A stretch of DNA of 46,594 nucleotides from Dactylosporangium siamense (lineage in GTDB: Bacteria > Actinomycetota > Actinomycetes > Mycobacteriales > Micromonosporaceae): assembly GCF_016862795.1 (NCBI RefSeq), contig NZ_BONQ01000059.1:1-46594 (forward strand), in the 5' to 3' direction. Position 1 is the stretch's first letter; each line of letters begins with the position of its first letter. The translations under genes and the position numbers were made by a program. This document shows positions 14,469 to 22,827 of the stretch, piece after piece. The notes beneath the pieces are model-generated. The model saw nothing but the letters and a program-made list of their open reading frames with translations. It searched no databases and was not told the DNA's origin.

Positions 14469-16195
14469 GTGGTCACCGTCCAGACGAACATGAAGACCGA
14501 TTTGGCGCCGCCGCCGTCGGTCGCGGTCAGGGTGACCGGGTAGGTGCCGGCAGTCGTCGGCGTGCCGGAGATCTTGGTGCCGCTGAGCGTCACACCGCCC
14601 GGCAGCCCGGTCTGGGCCCAGGTGACGGTGCCGGTCCCGCCGGTCGCGGCCAGGGTCGGGTAGCTGATCGCCGTGCCCTTGACGCTCGTCAGGTCCGGTT
14701 TCCAGATCGCCGTCTCGACGAACGACGGTGAGGTCACCCGCAGCCCGGTGGTGGTGCTGACGTTGACCGGCACCAGGGTCGAGTTGGTCACGCCGTTCTT
14801 GTCGGTGATCTTCAGGGTCACCAGGTACCGGGTCGTGCCGTTCATGGTGCCGCTGACCGTCCCCGCGCTGTCGATCGCCAGCCCGGTCGGCATGTTGTCC
14901 GCCGCCCACGTGTAGGGAGCGGCGCCGCCGTACCCCATGACCTGCCCGGAGTAGTACGTGCCCTTCGTCAGGGCGATCGGCGTCGACGGGTTCGGGAACT
15001 GCACCGCCACCTTCCAGTTCCACTGGAACGTCGCGTTGGTGGTCTTCTTGTTGGCGTCGACCACCGTCACCTTCACCGACGAGTTGGCCGCCGCCGCCAT
15101 CGGCGTCTTCGTGCTGGAGATGACGCCGGTGGTCGGGTTGATCACCAGCCCGGCGGGCAGGCCGGTCGCCGTCCACGTGTTCGGGGCGATCCCGCCGGTC
15201 ATCGGCACCTGATAGGCGACTGCCGTGCCGGGATCCCAGGTCTGTGCGGTCGGTGCGAGCGCCGGCAGCGCGGCCACCGTCCAGGTGAACGACGCGTCGT
15301 TGGTCGACATGGCGTCCGTGGCGACGATGCGCACGATGTAGGAGCCCGCGGTCGTCGGGGTTCCGGTGATCACACCCGCGGTGGTGTACGACAGGCCCGG
15401 CGGCAGCCCCTCCACGGTCCAGGCCAGCGGCGGATACGCGGTCGTCGCGGTCAGCGTGAGCGGCTTCACCATCGGCACCGTCACCTCGTCCGTCTGGTTG
15501 CCGGGGTTGTCCGGCAGCGGCGGCGTGACCGTGATGCTCGGGTTGAAGATCGGGTCCTCTCCCATCGCGCTGACCATGGTCTGCGTCACGTAGGAGCAGA
15601 CCCCGCCGGTGTTCGCGCAGCCCCGGTCGTTGTTCCACGTGACGGCGACGATCACCCGGTAGAACGGCACCAGGATGCCCGGCAGCGACAGCAGGCTGCA
15701 GACGCCGAGCTTGTCCGCCGCCACCGCGGTCAGGTCGTTGCCGAGCGGCATGTTGCAGGAGCCGACGAACCAGTACCGCTTGAACCCCGCGTTGTTGACC
15801 GTCACCAGCTCCGGCACGACCGGCAGCGCCGGCGCCACGCTGGCGGCGAGAACGCCCAGGTTGGAGTCGAACGCCGGCTTCATCGTGGCCAGCAGGTTCG
15901 CCAGGCTGGGCAGCTTGAGGCCGGGGATGGTGCCGGCCTTGAGCTCGTCGAGCTGCCTCGCCGCGTCCAGCCCGCCGCGACCGGCGACGATGCTCGCGCC
16001 GGGCAGCGACTTGACCAGGTCCACGCCGTCGTGGGCGAGCCGGACCGCGGTCTGCAGGCCGCGCTGCGTGTTGAGCGTCGTGGTGGTGGACACGAAGAAC
16101 GTGGTCAGCGCGGTCATCACCACGCCGATGATCGCGATCGACGTGAGCGTCTCGACCAGGCTGAACCCGGCGTCGGAAGGGGGGATCCGTCGCAT
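14465..16195 (-). CDS. PilV/GspI-like minor pilin with four Ig-like repeats
   Basis: 576-aa protein. The leader ends at DAG|FSLVE, followed by the hydrophobic helix TLTSIAIIGVVMTALTTFFV. Residues ~30-215 are the pilin body, with several Cys (GSCNMPLG, GVCSLL, GCANTGGVC). Residues ~230-576 hold four tandem putative-Ig (He_PIG/cadherin-like) domains, each with a signature such as LPPGLSYTTAGVITGTPTTAG, LPAGLVINPTTG, MPTGLAIDSAG or LPGGVTLSG, ending in V-x-V/L-T-x-x-D. Such domains usually act as stalks or adhesin modules. Much larger than a typical minor pilin (~150-200 aa). It starts 7 bp after the PilO stop. Confidence 0.8.
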   Translation of the reverse strand: MRRIPPSDAGFSLVETLTSIAIIGVVMTALTTFFVSTTTTLNTQRGLQTAVRLAHDGVDLVKSLPGASIVAGRGGLDAARQLDELKAGTIPGLKLPSLANLLATMKPAFDSNLGVLAASVAPALPVVPELVTVNNAGFKRYWFVGSCNMPLGNDLTAVAADKLGVCSLLSLPGILVPFYRVIVAVTWNNDRGCANTGGVCSYVTQTMVSAMGEDPIFNPSITVTPPLPDNPGNQTDEVTVPMVKPLTLTATTAYPPLAWTVEGLPPGLSYTTAGVITGTPTTAGSYIVRIVATDAMSTNDASFTWTVAALPALAPTAQTWDPGTAVAYQVPMTGGIAPNTWTATGLPAGLVINPTTGVISSTKTPMAAAANSSVKVTVVDANKKTTNATFQWNWKVAVQFPNPSTPIALTKGTYYSGQVMGYGGAAPYTWAADNMPTGLAIDSAGTVSGTMNGTTRYLVTLKITDKNGVTNSTLVPVNVSTTTGLRVTSPSFVETAIWKPDLTSVKGTAISYPTLAATGGTGTVTWAQTGLPGGVTLSGTKISGTPTTAGTYPVTLTATDGGGAKSVFMFVWTVTT

Positions 16196-16202
16196 GGCGC
16201 CG

Positions 16203-16748
16203 CTACTTCCCGGTGGCGTAGAACGCCTGGATGGTCAGGGACAGGGAGGTCTTGCCGTCGGTGGTCGCGGCGTTCACGGCTCCGACGAGCAGCGCCCGGG
16301 GCTGCACCTTCTGCAGCTGGTCGAGGAACGGGTTGATCTTCGCGGCGGGCCCGGAGGCGGTGAGGCTGATCGGCAGCGTGTGCACCGTCAGCGGCCCGGC
16401 GACGGTGAGGTCGGTCGCGCCGCCGACGCTGACCCCGCTGACGGTGACCCCGGTCAGGTCGCCGGCGACCTGCACCTCGCGCAGCAGCGCCGCCACCGAG
16501 TCCGTCTCCGGCAGCGCGGCGAGGTCCTCCTTCACCTGCGCGGTGTACTCGTTGAGGCGCTTGTTCTCCTTGTCCAGGTCCGCGATCTGGCTGCGCAGCT
16601 TCGCCACGTCGACGGTGGTGTCGTTGGCCAGGGTCCGCAGGTCGTCGGCCTCCTGATACCGCGGCTGGATGGCGAGGTAGTAGCCGGCCACCAGCAGGAT
16701 GACGGCGGTGAACGCGCCGCCCAGGATCCAGAGCCGTTCGGGTCGCAT
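16203..16748 (-). CDS. pilO: Type IV pilus alignment protein PilO
   Basis: 181-aa inner-membrane protein: a short cytoplasmic N-terminus, one hydrophobic helix (WILGGAFTAVILLVAGYYLAI, residues 7-27), a coiled coil (about residues 30-75, QIADLDKENKRLNEYTAQ), then a ferredoxin-like domain ending FYATGK. With PilM and PilN it forms the platform linking the cytoplasmic motor to the growing pilus. ATG 16748 shares a base with the PilN stop (TGATG). There is no PilP lipoprotein or PilQ secretin gene after it, as expected in a monoderm. Confidence 0.85.
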   Translation of the reverse strand: MRPERLWILGGAFTAVILLVAGYYLAIQPRYQEADDLRTLANDTTVDVAKLRSQIADLDKENKRLNEYTAQVKEDLAALPETDSVAALLREVQVAGDLTGVTVSGVSVGGATDLTVAGPLTVHTLPISLTASGPAAKINPFLDQLQKVQPRALLVGAVNAATTDGKTSLSLTIQAFYATGK

Positions 16749-19099
16749 CACTTGCCTCCTGACGCGCTCGGGACCGCGCTGGGCGACGCGAACCGCCCGC
16801 CGAGCGCCGCCTTGGTGACGTCGACCCGGATGGTGAAGTTCAGGACCTTGTCGCTCTGGGTCGTGTCCGACGGGAACGGGTTGTCCAGGCCCTTGACGGT
16901 GCCGAGGGTGTCGACGTAGGCCGCGACCTCGTCCTTCGACGGTGCCGTGCCGGCGAGGGTGATGGTGCCGATCACGTCGCCGGTGGCGACCTTCGTGTCC
17001 TGCACGCTCAGCGCGCCCGTCACGCTCGTCACGGCGACGCCCTTCGGCGCCGCCTTCTGCAGCGAGGTGAGCAGCGCCGACCAGGACAGGTCCCGCTCCA
17101 TCACGATCCCGAGCTGGGTCGTGATGTCCTTGATCTGCTGGCGGGTCGCCTCCAGCTCGGTGTACGTCGCCTTCTTGCGGTTCAGGTCCCGCCGGCTGTC
17201 CTGCGCGGCGGTGAGCTCCGACTGCGCCTGGTCGGTGTTGCCGTCGGCGACCATGTACCAGCCGAACAGCAGCGCCAGGCACACCGCCACGCCGGTGATT
17301 ACGAGCCGCCGCACCATCCGCAGCCGCCGCAGGTCCGTGATCTCCAACGGCAGCAGGTCGGCCGCGATCGGCAGGATGCGCATCGTGCGCGCGGTCGCCT
17401 CCGGGAACGCGGGATGCGGCGTTGCCTCCTTGGTCCGTTTCGCCGGTACGGGCACCGCCTGCCGATCCGCTCCGGTCCCTTGCGCCGGGGCACTCGGCAC
17501 ACTCTGGTGCGTCGCGTGCACGACGGCGGGCACGGCGGGCTGCATCGCGGTCACCGCGCCGGCGGCCCCTCCGGCGGACGGCGGCCCGGCCTGACCAGGC
17601 CCGGCCGGGCCCGTCCCGGCCGCGGGCGGCATCGTGGCGGGCGGCATGGTCGCGGGCTGCATCGTGTGGCCGGTGGGCGGGATGGACGGCGGTGCCGGTC
17701 GAGGCGGCGGCGGGACGCTGGCCTCGGGCACCCCGGGCGGCAGCGGCACCGGGTACGGCGGCGCCGGATGCGCCGCGCCCGGATGCGCCGCGCCCGTGTG
17801 TTCTGCGCCCGTGTGTGGTGCGGCCGGGTGTGGTGCGGCGGTTGCCTGGCCCGCGGCGGCCGGTGTGGGTCCCGGCGGCATCGCGGCCGGTGGCATCCGG
17901 GTCGAGGGCATCGTGGCCGGTGGCATGGTCCGGGTCGCGGGTTCCGGTGGGATGGTGGCCGGTGGCATGGTCCGGGTCTCGGCGGGAGCGGGCTCGGCCT
18001 GCGGGGCCGGCCTGGGTGGCCGGGGCGGCGCGGTGAACTGGACGCCCGGCAGCGACACGGGTGCCGGCGGCTCGTCCGGCGGTGCGGCGGGCGGCAGCGG
18101 GGCCGGCCGGGGGGTGGCGTGCCGGTCGGCGGCCGGCGCGGGCATGGTCGGCTGCGGCGCCCACGTCACGGCCGCCTGGGTCTGCGGCAGTGCCGGGTCG
18201 GCTGTCCAGGACTGCGGTGGTGTGGCTGCGTCGGGCGTCCAGCTCTGCGGTGGTGCGGCCGGGTCGGGCGTCCAGCTCTGCGGTGGTGTGGCCGGGTCGG
18301 GCGTCCAGCTCTGCGGTGGTGTGGCCGGGTCGGGTGTCCAGGACCGCGATGGCGTGGCCGCGTCGGGCGTCCAGGACCGCGGTGGTGCGGCTGCGTCGGG
18401 CGTCCAGGACTGCGGTGCCGGCGTCCAGGACTGCGGGGCCGGCGTCCTGAGCTCGGCGGTGGCGTTCTGCGGCTGGACGGCGGTGGGGGAAGGTTCGGCG
18501 CCGGGCAGGACGAGTTCGCCGGCGATGTAGCGGGGGAACTCCCGCCGGGGCGCGGCCGTCTCCGCCTTCGCCGACTGCGAGACGAGGGCGTTCTGCGCAC
18601 CGGGGTCGGGCTCCGGCAGCGGCGGCAGGTCGACCCGCGCGTGCGGCTGGTCCACGGGCGCCAGGTCGGCGGGCGGCCACATCGGCGGCGGCCCCGACGG
18701 CACGACGGGCACGAGCCGCTGCTGCGGCTCGGCGGCGAGGGGGGCCTCCCGCCGCCAGCCACCGTCGAGCGGGCCGGTCAGCGGGTCGTCGAGAGGACCG
18801 GTCAGTGGGTCGTTGAGCGGGTCGACGGACCGGCCGGCCCACTGCTCGTCCGCCGGCCGTTCCCAAGCCTGGTCGACCGGCCGGTCCCAGGTCTGCTCCG
18901 GCGACCGGTTCCAGGCATCGTCCGCCGGTCGGTCGCCGCGGTTGTCACGGTCGCCGCGGTCGCCGCGGTCGCCGCGGTCGCCGCGGTTGTCACGGTCGTC
19001 GGAGTCGTCGGAGTCGTCGCCCCAGGAGGGCAGGACGATGCCGGTCAGCTTGCGTTCCGGCTCGTCCTCCCACCAGGTGCCGGGGGTCTGGCCGGTCAC
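16748..19099 (-). CDS. pilN: PilN with very long proline-rich repeat extension
   Basis: 783-aa protein, roughly four times the usual PilN length (~180-200 aa). Residues ~570-783 are an ordinary PilN: a short cytoplasmic part (LPIAADLLPLEI), a membrane helix (RLVITGVAVCLALLFGWYMVA, about 597-617), a coiled coil and a fimbrial-assembly domain. Residues 1-565 are low complexity: an acidic D-S-D/R-G-D repeat tract, DPLTGPLD repeats, eight SWTP units, then long Pro/Ala/Met stretches (MPPATMPP). By topology this tail is cytoplasmic, beside PilM. GTG start at 19099 overlaps the PilM stop (GTGA). Conserved-looking N-terminal residues WWEDEPERKLTG may be a docking peptide (inference). Confidence 0.82.
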   Translation of the reverse strand: MTGQTPGTWWEDEPERKLTGIVLPSWGDDSDDSDDRDNRGDRGDRGDRGDRDNRGDRPADDAWNRSPEQTWDRPVDQAWERPADEQWAGRSVDPLNDPLTGPLDDPLTGPLDGGWRREAPLAAEPQQRLVPVVPSGPPPMWPPADLAPVDQPHARVDLPPLPEPDPGAQNALVSQSAKAETAAPRREFPRYIAGELVLPGAEPSPTAVQPQNATAELRTPAPQSWTPAPQSWTPDAAAPPRSWTPDAATPSRSWTPDPATPPQSWTPDPATPPQSWTPDPAAPPQSWTPDAATPPQSWTADPALPQTQAAVTWAPQPTMPAPAADRHATPRPAPLPPAAPPDEPPAPVSLPGVQFTAPPRPPRPAPQAEPAPAETRTMPPATIPPEPATRTMPPATMPSTRMPPAAMPPGPTPAAAGQATAAPHPAAPHTGAEHTGAAHPGAAHPAPPYPVPLPPGVPEASVPPPPRPAPPSIPPTGHTMQPATMPPATMPPAAGTGPAGPGQAGPPSAGGAAGAVTAMQPAVPAVVHATHQSVPSAPAQGTGADRQAVPVPAKRTKEATPHPAFPEATARTMRILPIAADLLPLEITDLRRLRMVRRLVITGVAVCLALLFGWYMVADGNTDQAQSELTAAQDSRRDLNRKKATYTELEATRQQIKDITTQLGIVMERDLSWSALLTSLQKAAPKGVAVTSVTGALSVQDTKVATGDVIGTITLAGTAPSKDEVAAYVDTLGTVKGLDNPFPSDTTQSDKVLNFTIRVDVTKAALGGRFASPSAVPSASGGK
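18180..18447. repeat. 33-bp repeats encoding SWTPDxATPPQ units
   Basis: Tandem 33-bp units (the end units are shorter) encode eight Ser-Trp-Thr-containing peptides of the form SWTPDPATPPQ in the PilN extension. The central copies differ by only a few bases, suggesting recent expansion or homogenisation. Confidence 0.8.
18931..19020. repeat. 9-bp tandem repeats (Asp/Arg/Gly tract of PilN)
   Basis: Runs of GTCGCCGCG-type and GTCGGA-type units encode an alternating DRGDRGDRGD and DDSDD tract near the PilN N-terminus (about residues 27-56). The tract is strongly charged and length-variable repeats of this kind are slippage-prone. Confidence 0.65.
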
Positions 19100-20118
19100 G
19101 ACGCCGCTCCCAGGGTCAGTCCGACCGACACCGCCGCCGAGGCGCGGATCTGTTCGAGGCTGCCGTGCCGGACCCGCCGCAGGCCGCGGACCCGCATGAT
19201 GGGGTCGACCGCGATCACCTCCACGTGCAGCTGGGCGTGCAACGCCTCGAGGAGGCCGGGGAGCATCGAACCGCCCCCGGACAGCGCGAGCCGGCTGACC
19301 CGGGCCTGCCGCCCGGCGGCGGTGAGGTACGCGAACGAGCTGCCGATCTCGTTGATGAGCGGCCGGACCGCGTCCTTGAGCGCCGACGCGGTCTGCCCGT
19401 CGGTGTCGGTGCGCAGGCCGATGCGGCACTTGAGCTCCTCGGCCTGCTCGACCGGCACGTCGAGCCGGTCGGCGATGGTCTTGGTGATCTCGTTGCCGCC
19501 GCGGGGGATGGTCCGCACGATGAGCGGTTCGCCGTCGTGGTGGACGATGACGCTGGTCGCGTGGGCGCCGATGTCGACCAGGGCCTCGACCTGCTCGTCG
19601 AGCCGGGACGCGGCGCGCAGCAGCGCGAAGGAGGCCAGGTCCACCCGGACCACGTGCAGCTTCGCCGCCTCGACGGCCCTGATCGCGGCGAGGACCGGCT
19701 CCTTGGGCGCGGCGATGAGCAGCCCGCGCACGGTGTCGCCGCTGGGCTCCTCCAGGGGGTAGAAGTCGATGAGGGACTTCTCCGGCGCCAGGGGCAGCGC
19801 GTCGCGGACCTGGAAGGGCAGCGCCTTGCGCATCTCCTTGGCCGGCAGGTTGGCCACCGTGGTCTCGCGCACGACGATCTGCTGGTGGGTGACGCCGAGC
19901 GCGACCTTGCGGCTGCGGAACTTGAACGTCGACCACAGTTGCTTCAGCGCGCCGGTGACGGCCGCCTCGTCCTGCACGGCGCCGTTGAGCACGACCCCGG
20001 GCGGCAGCAGGATGTGGCCGAAGTTGCTGATGACCGGCCCGTCCTTGCTGTTGCTGGTCTCCGCCGCGCGGATGGACACCGTGCCGATGTCCAGTCCGAT
20101 CAGGTTGACGGCAGCCAT
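19096..20118 (-). CDS. pilM: Type IV pilus assembly ATPase-fold protein PilM
   Basis: 340-aa actin-like (FtsA/PilM) cytoplasmic protein. The phosphate-1 loop is GLDIGTVSIRAAE near the N-terminus; connecting and phosphate-2 region is LVDIGAHATSVIV; the adenosine motif is LSGGGSMLPGL. PilM binds nucleotide and the N-terminal peptide of PilN, forming a cytoplasmic ring. Here it faces the enormous PilN tail. It lies 21 bp after the prepilin peptidase gene and overlaps pilN by four bases. Confidence 0.92.
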   Translation of the reverse strand: MAAVNLIGLDIGTVSIRAAETSNSKDGPVISNFGHILLPPGVVLNGAVQDEAAVTGALKQLWSTFKFRSRKVALGVTHQQIVVRETTVANLPAKEMRKALPFQVRDALPLAPEKSLIDFYPLEEPSGDTVRGLLIAAPKEPVLAAIRAVEAAKLHVVRVDLASFALLRAASRLDEQVEALVDIGAHATSVIVHHDGEPLIVRTIPRGGNEITKTIADRLDVPVEQAEELKCRIGLRTDTDGQTASALKDAVRPLINEIGSSFAYLTAAGRQARVSRLALSGGGSMLPGLLEALHAQLHVEVIAVDPIMRVRGLRRVRHGSLEQIRASAAVSVGLTLGAAS

Positions 20119-20139
20119 CGTGCTCCTTAGATAAGACCG

Positions 20140-20916
20140 TCAGGCGGGCAGGAGGATGGAGGTGTACCAGTCGGTGATCGGCGCCGCCGCGAACAGCGCG
20201 ATCAGCGCCCCGGCGAGCATCGACGGGCCGAACGGCAGCGCGGTCTTGCGGCCGGCCCGGCCACCGGCCATCAGCGCGACCCCGGCGATCCCGCCGAGCA
20301 GGAACGCGGCGAGGGTGCCGACGGCCAGGGGCGCCCAGCCGAGCCAGCCGAGGTAGAGCCCGAGCACGCCCGCGAGCTTGACGTCGCCGAAGCCCATGCC
20401 GCCCGGGTACACCAGCGACAGCACCAGATAGAAGCTGAACAGGACGGCCATCCCGACCAGTCCACGCAGCCCCGCGGACCAGTCCCGCTCCAGCACCACG
20501 GCGGGGAGGAACAGCGCCGGGACCACGAGATACGACGGCAGCACGATCGCGTTGGGCAGGCGCAGCACGTCGAGGTCGATGAGCGCGAGGGCGACCGCGA
20601 TCGCCGCGAAGTACAGCCATGCGGGCAGCGACGCCGACCAGCCGAACCGGGCGGCGACGGCGACGAACAGCGCCGCCGTGCCGAGCTCCACCAGGGGGTA
20701 GCGGACGCTGATCGGGGCGGCGCAGTCGGCGCAGCGGCCCCGCAGCAGCAGCCAGCCGGCGACGGGGACGTTGTGCCACGGCCGGACCGGCGCCGTGCAC
20801 TGTGGACAGTGCGAGGCCGGTCGCAGGAGCGACTCGCCGCGGGGGACGCGGTGGATGACGACGTTGAGGAACGACCCGATCGCCAGGCCGAGCACGCCGA
20901 CGAGCGCGAACAGCAT
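20140..20916 (-). CDS. pilD: Prepilin peptidase PilD (bifunctional type)
   Basis: 258-aa polytopic aspartyl protease that cleaves the leader of prepilins. The N-terminal GSFLNVVIHRVPRGES motif and two CxxC pairs (CPQC, CADC) form the zinc-binding, methylase-type cytoplasmic domain. Catalytic Asp residues are in ALIDLDVLRLPN and GMGFGDVKL (GxGD). About seven to eight membrane helices. Substrates in this locus are PilA and the three minor pilins. It lies downstream of pilA behind a strong hairpin, so it is probably expressed at a lower level than the pilin. Confidence 0.93.
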   Translation of the reverse strand: MLFALVGVLGLAIGSFLNVVIHRVPRGESLLRPASHCPQCTAPVRPWHNVPVAGWLLLRGRCADCAAPISVRYPLVELGTAALFVAVAARFGWSASLPAWLYFAAIAVALALIDLDVLRLPNAIVLPSYLVVPALFLPAVVLERDWSAGLRGLVGMAVLFSFYLVLSLVYPGGMGFGDVKLAGVLGLYLGWLGWAPLAVGTLAAFLLGGIAGVALMAGGRAGRKTALPFGPSMLAGALIALFAAAPITDWYTSILLPA

Positions 20917-20957
20917 CTGCGTGCTCCTTCCTGCGATGCGATACGGGGGTTGAGCCG

Positions 20958-20993
20958 GGTGTGGCGGCCCGCGTCAGCGCGGGCCGCCACACC
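20958..20993. terminator. Strong intercistronic hairpin between pilA and pilD
   Basis: Perfect 16-bp GC-rich stem (20958-20973 with 20978-20993) and a TCAG loop, 16 bases after the pilA stop. No T-run. Likely a partial terminator or 3' RNA stabiliser that lets the major pilin mRNA exceed the downstream assembly genes. Confidence 0.7.
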
Positions 20994-21008
20994 GTCGATC
21001 AGGTGGGA

Positions 21009-21500
21009 TCAGGTGTCCGAGTCCGCGCAGTCCTGCGCGGTCTTCGTCTCGTCGGTGCCCCACTTCTTCACCGAGCCGCCGGTGGCGCTGGTGTAGACGT
21101 AGTTCACCTTGCCCTCCTCGTTGCGGCCGCAGATCCGGTAGGTGCTCGCGTTGATGAGCCGGTACGCGAGGATGTTCCCGGGTGACACGGTCCCGGTCTG
21201 CTTCACGGCGCCGGTCGGGTTGCTGTCGAACACGATGTTCTCGCCGGCCTTGGGGGACTTGGTGTTCGCCGGGTAGGTGTTGCCGTTCTCGGTGTAGAAC
21301 TGCTCGATGGCGCTGACCGCGGCGCGCACATCGGACTCGGCGGACTTGTTCGACGCGCCCTTACGGTAGTTCAGGTACATGGGGACTGCGATCGCGACAA
21401 GTACGCCGATGATCACGACGACGACGAGGAGCTCGACGAGCGTGAAGCCGCTTTCTCCGGCGGCACGCTTCTTCTGCATCCTGCGCAGCGTTTCTGTCAT
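21009..21500 (-). CDS. pilA: Major type IV pilin
   Basis: 163-aa prepilin. An 18-residue basic leader ends at GESG|FTLVE, the peptidase site with Glu at mature position 5, followed by the hydrophobic helix LLVVVVIIGVLVAIAVPMYLNY. The C-terminal domain (about 115 aa) has two Cys (RICGRNE and QDCADSD), a possible disulfide-closed D-region. ATG at 21500 has a strong AGGAGG (with a second AGGAG just before). The 89-bp gap after pilC is the largest in the locus, leaving room for a separate promoter. It is the only pilin here of normal major-pilin size and type. Confidence 0.92.
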   Translation of the reverse strand: MTETLRRMQKKRAAGESGFTLVELLVVVVIIGVLVAIAVPMYLNYRKGASNKSAESDVRAAVSAIEQFYTENGNTYPANTKSPKAGENIVFDSNPTGAVKQTGTVSPGNILAYRLINASTYRICGRNEEGKVNYVYTSATGGSVKKWGTDETKTAQDCADSDT

Positions 21501-21589
21501 GGGTGAGCCTCCTGCTCCTGCATGGGTTGGGGTTGTGGCGAGGCTCCGCTGCCTTGCGCCAGTCACGTTCACCGACGTTCTTCCTTCAT

Positions 21590-22822
21590 TCAGTTGCTCT
21601 GGATGTTCTGGTAGATCGAGAACATCGGCAGATAGAGGCAGATGATCATTCCGCCGACCACGCCACCCATGACGAGCACCATGATCGGTTCGATGGACGC
21701 GGTCAGTGCGTCGGCCGCGCTGTCCACCTCTCGGTCGTAGAAATCGGCAACCTTTTCCAGCATCTGACTGATTTGGCCGCTTTCTTCGCCGACCTCGACC
21801 ATCTGCACGACCATCGATGGGAAGATCTTGTGCGAGCCGAGCTGCGAGGACATGGGCTGGCCCTCGCGGACCGCGTTCTGCAGGTCGGCCATGGCGTTGC
21901 TGATGACGGCGTTGCCCGTGGTGGCGCCGACGACGTCCAGGGCCTGCAGGACCGGCACGCCGACGCCGAGCAGGGTGCCGAGGTTGCGGGAGAAGCGGCT
22001 CAGCGCGATCTTCGTGAACAGCGGCCCGAAGACCGGCAGTCTCAGCTTCAGCTTGTCCAGCGCCAGCCGCACCGCGGGGTTCGCCGCCGCGGCCTTGCGC
22101 AGCGTCACCGTGACCACCACGATCAACCCGATGACGAGGGGCCCCAGCCAGTACAGGGTGTGGCTGGCGTTGACGATGATGCGGGTCGGCAGGGGGAGCT
22201 CCCCGCCGAGTTGTTTGAACATCTTCTCGAAGATCGGCACGATGAAGATGAGCACCGCGCTGATCATCACGACGGTGAAGACGAGCACGATCACCGGGTA
22301 CGTGAGGGCGCTCTTGATCTTCCCGCGCAGGTGCGCGTCCTTCTCGAAGTTCGTCGCGATGCGGTCCAGGGCGCTGTCGAGGAAGCCGCCGGTCTCGCCG
22401 GCCCGGATCATCGCCACCATCAGGGTCGGGAACACCTTGGGGTGCTTGCCGAGCGCACCGGACAGCGACGTGCCGCCCTCGATGTCGAGCCGGACCTCAC
22501 CGACCGCCTTCTTCAGCGACGGCTTCTGCGCCTGCTCCTCCAGCACCGCCAGGGAGCGCAGCAGCGACATGCCGGACTGGGTCATCGTCGCGAACTGCCG
22601 GGAGAACACCGACAGGTCCTTGAGCGTGGTCCGGTCACCGAGCCCGGGGATGGCGATGTCGCGCTTCATCAGCGAGTCGGCGCTGGTGATCGCGAGGGGG
22701 GTCAGCCCCTGCTGGCGCAGCAGCTGCGCGGCGACGAGCTCGTTGGAGGCCTCGATCTTGCCCTTGCCGCGCTTCCCGGCCTGGTCGATCGACTGGTAGT
22801 CGTACGTCTTGGTAGCAACCAT
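21590..22822 (-). CDS. pilC: Type IV pilus platform protein PilC
   Basis: 410-aa inner-membrane protein with two GspF domains (about residues 70-190 and 275-395), each an antiparallel helical bundle before membrane helices (YPVIVLVFTVVMISAVLIFIVP; PIMVLVMGGVVGGMIICLYLPMF). The motif RAGETGGFLDSAL and its second-domain counterpart VGEESGQISQML are typical. PilC couples PilB/PilT to pilin insertion. Start uncertain: ATG 22822 (MVATKTYDY) matches the usual family N-terminus, while GTG 22831 would overlap the PilT stop as GTGA. Confidence 0.93.
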   Translation of the reverse strand: MVATKTYDYQSIDQAGKRGKGKIEASNELVAAQLLRQQGLTPLAITSADSLMKRDIAIPGLGDRTTLKDLSVFSRQFATMTQSGMSLLRSLAVLEEQAQKPSLKKAVGEVRLDIEGGTSLSGALGKHPKVFPTLMVAMIRAGETGGFLDSALDRIATNFEKDAHLRGKIKSALTYPVIVLVFTVVMISAVLIFIVPIFEKMFKQLGGELPLPTRIIVNASHTLYWLGPLVIGLIVVVTVTLRKAAAANPAVRLALDKLKLRLPVFGPLFTKIALSRFSRNLGTLLGVGVPVLQALDVVGATTGNAVISNAMADLQNAVREGQPMSSQLGSHKIFPSMVVQMVEVGEESGQISQMLEKVADFYDREVDSAADALTASIEPIMVLVMGGVVGGMIICLYLPMFSIYQNIQSN

Positions 22823-22827
22823 CTGCT

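Noticed and set aside
18180-18447. Regular 33-bp repeats as a CRISPR array
   Set aside because: There are no variable spacers; the repeat is contiguous and codes in frame for SWTP units of PilN.
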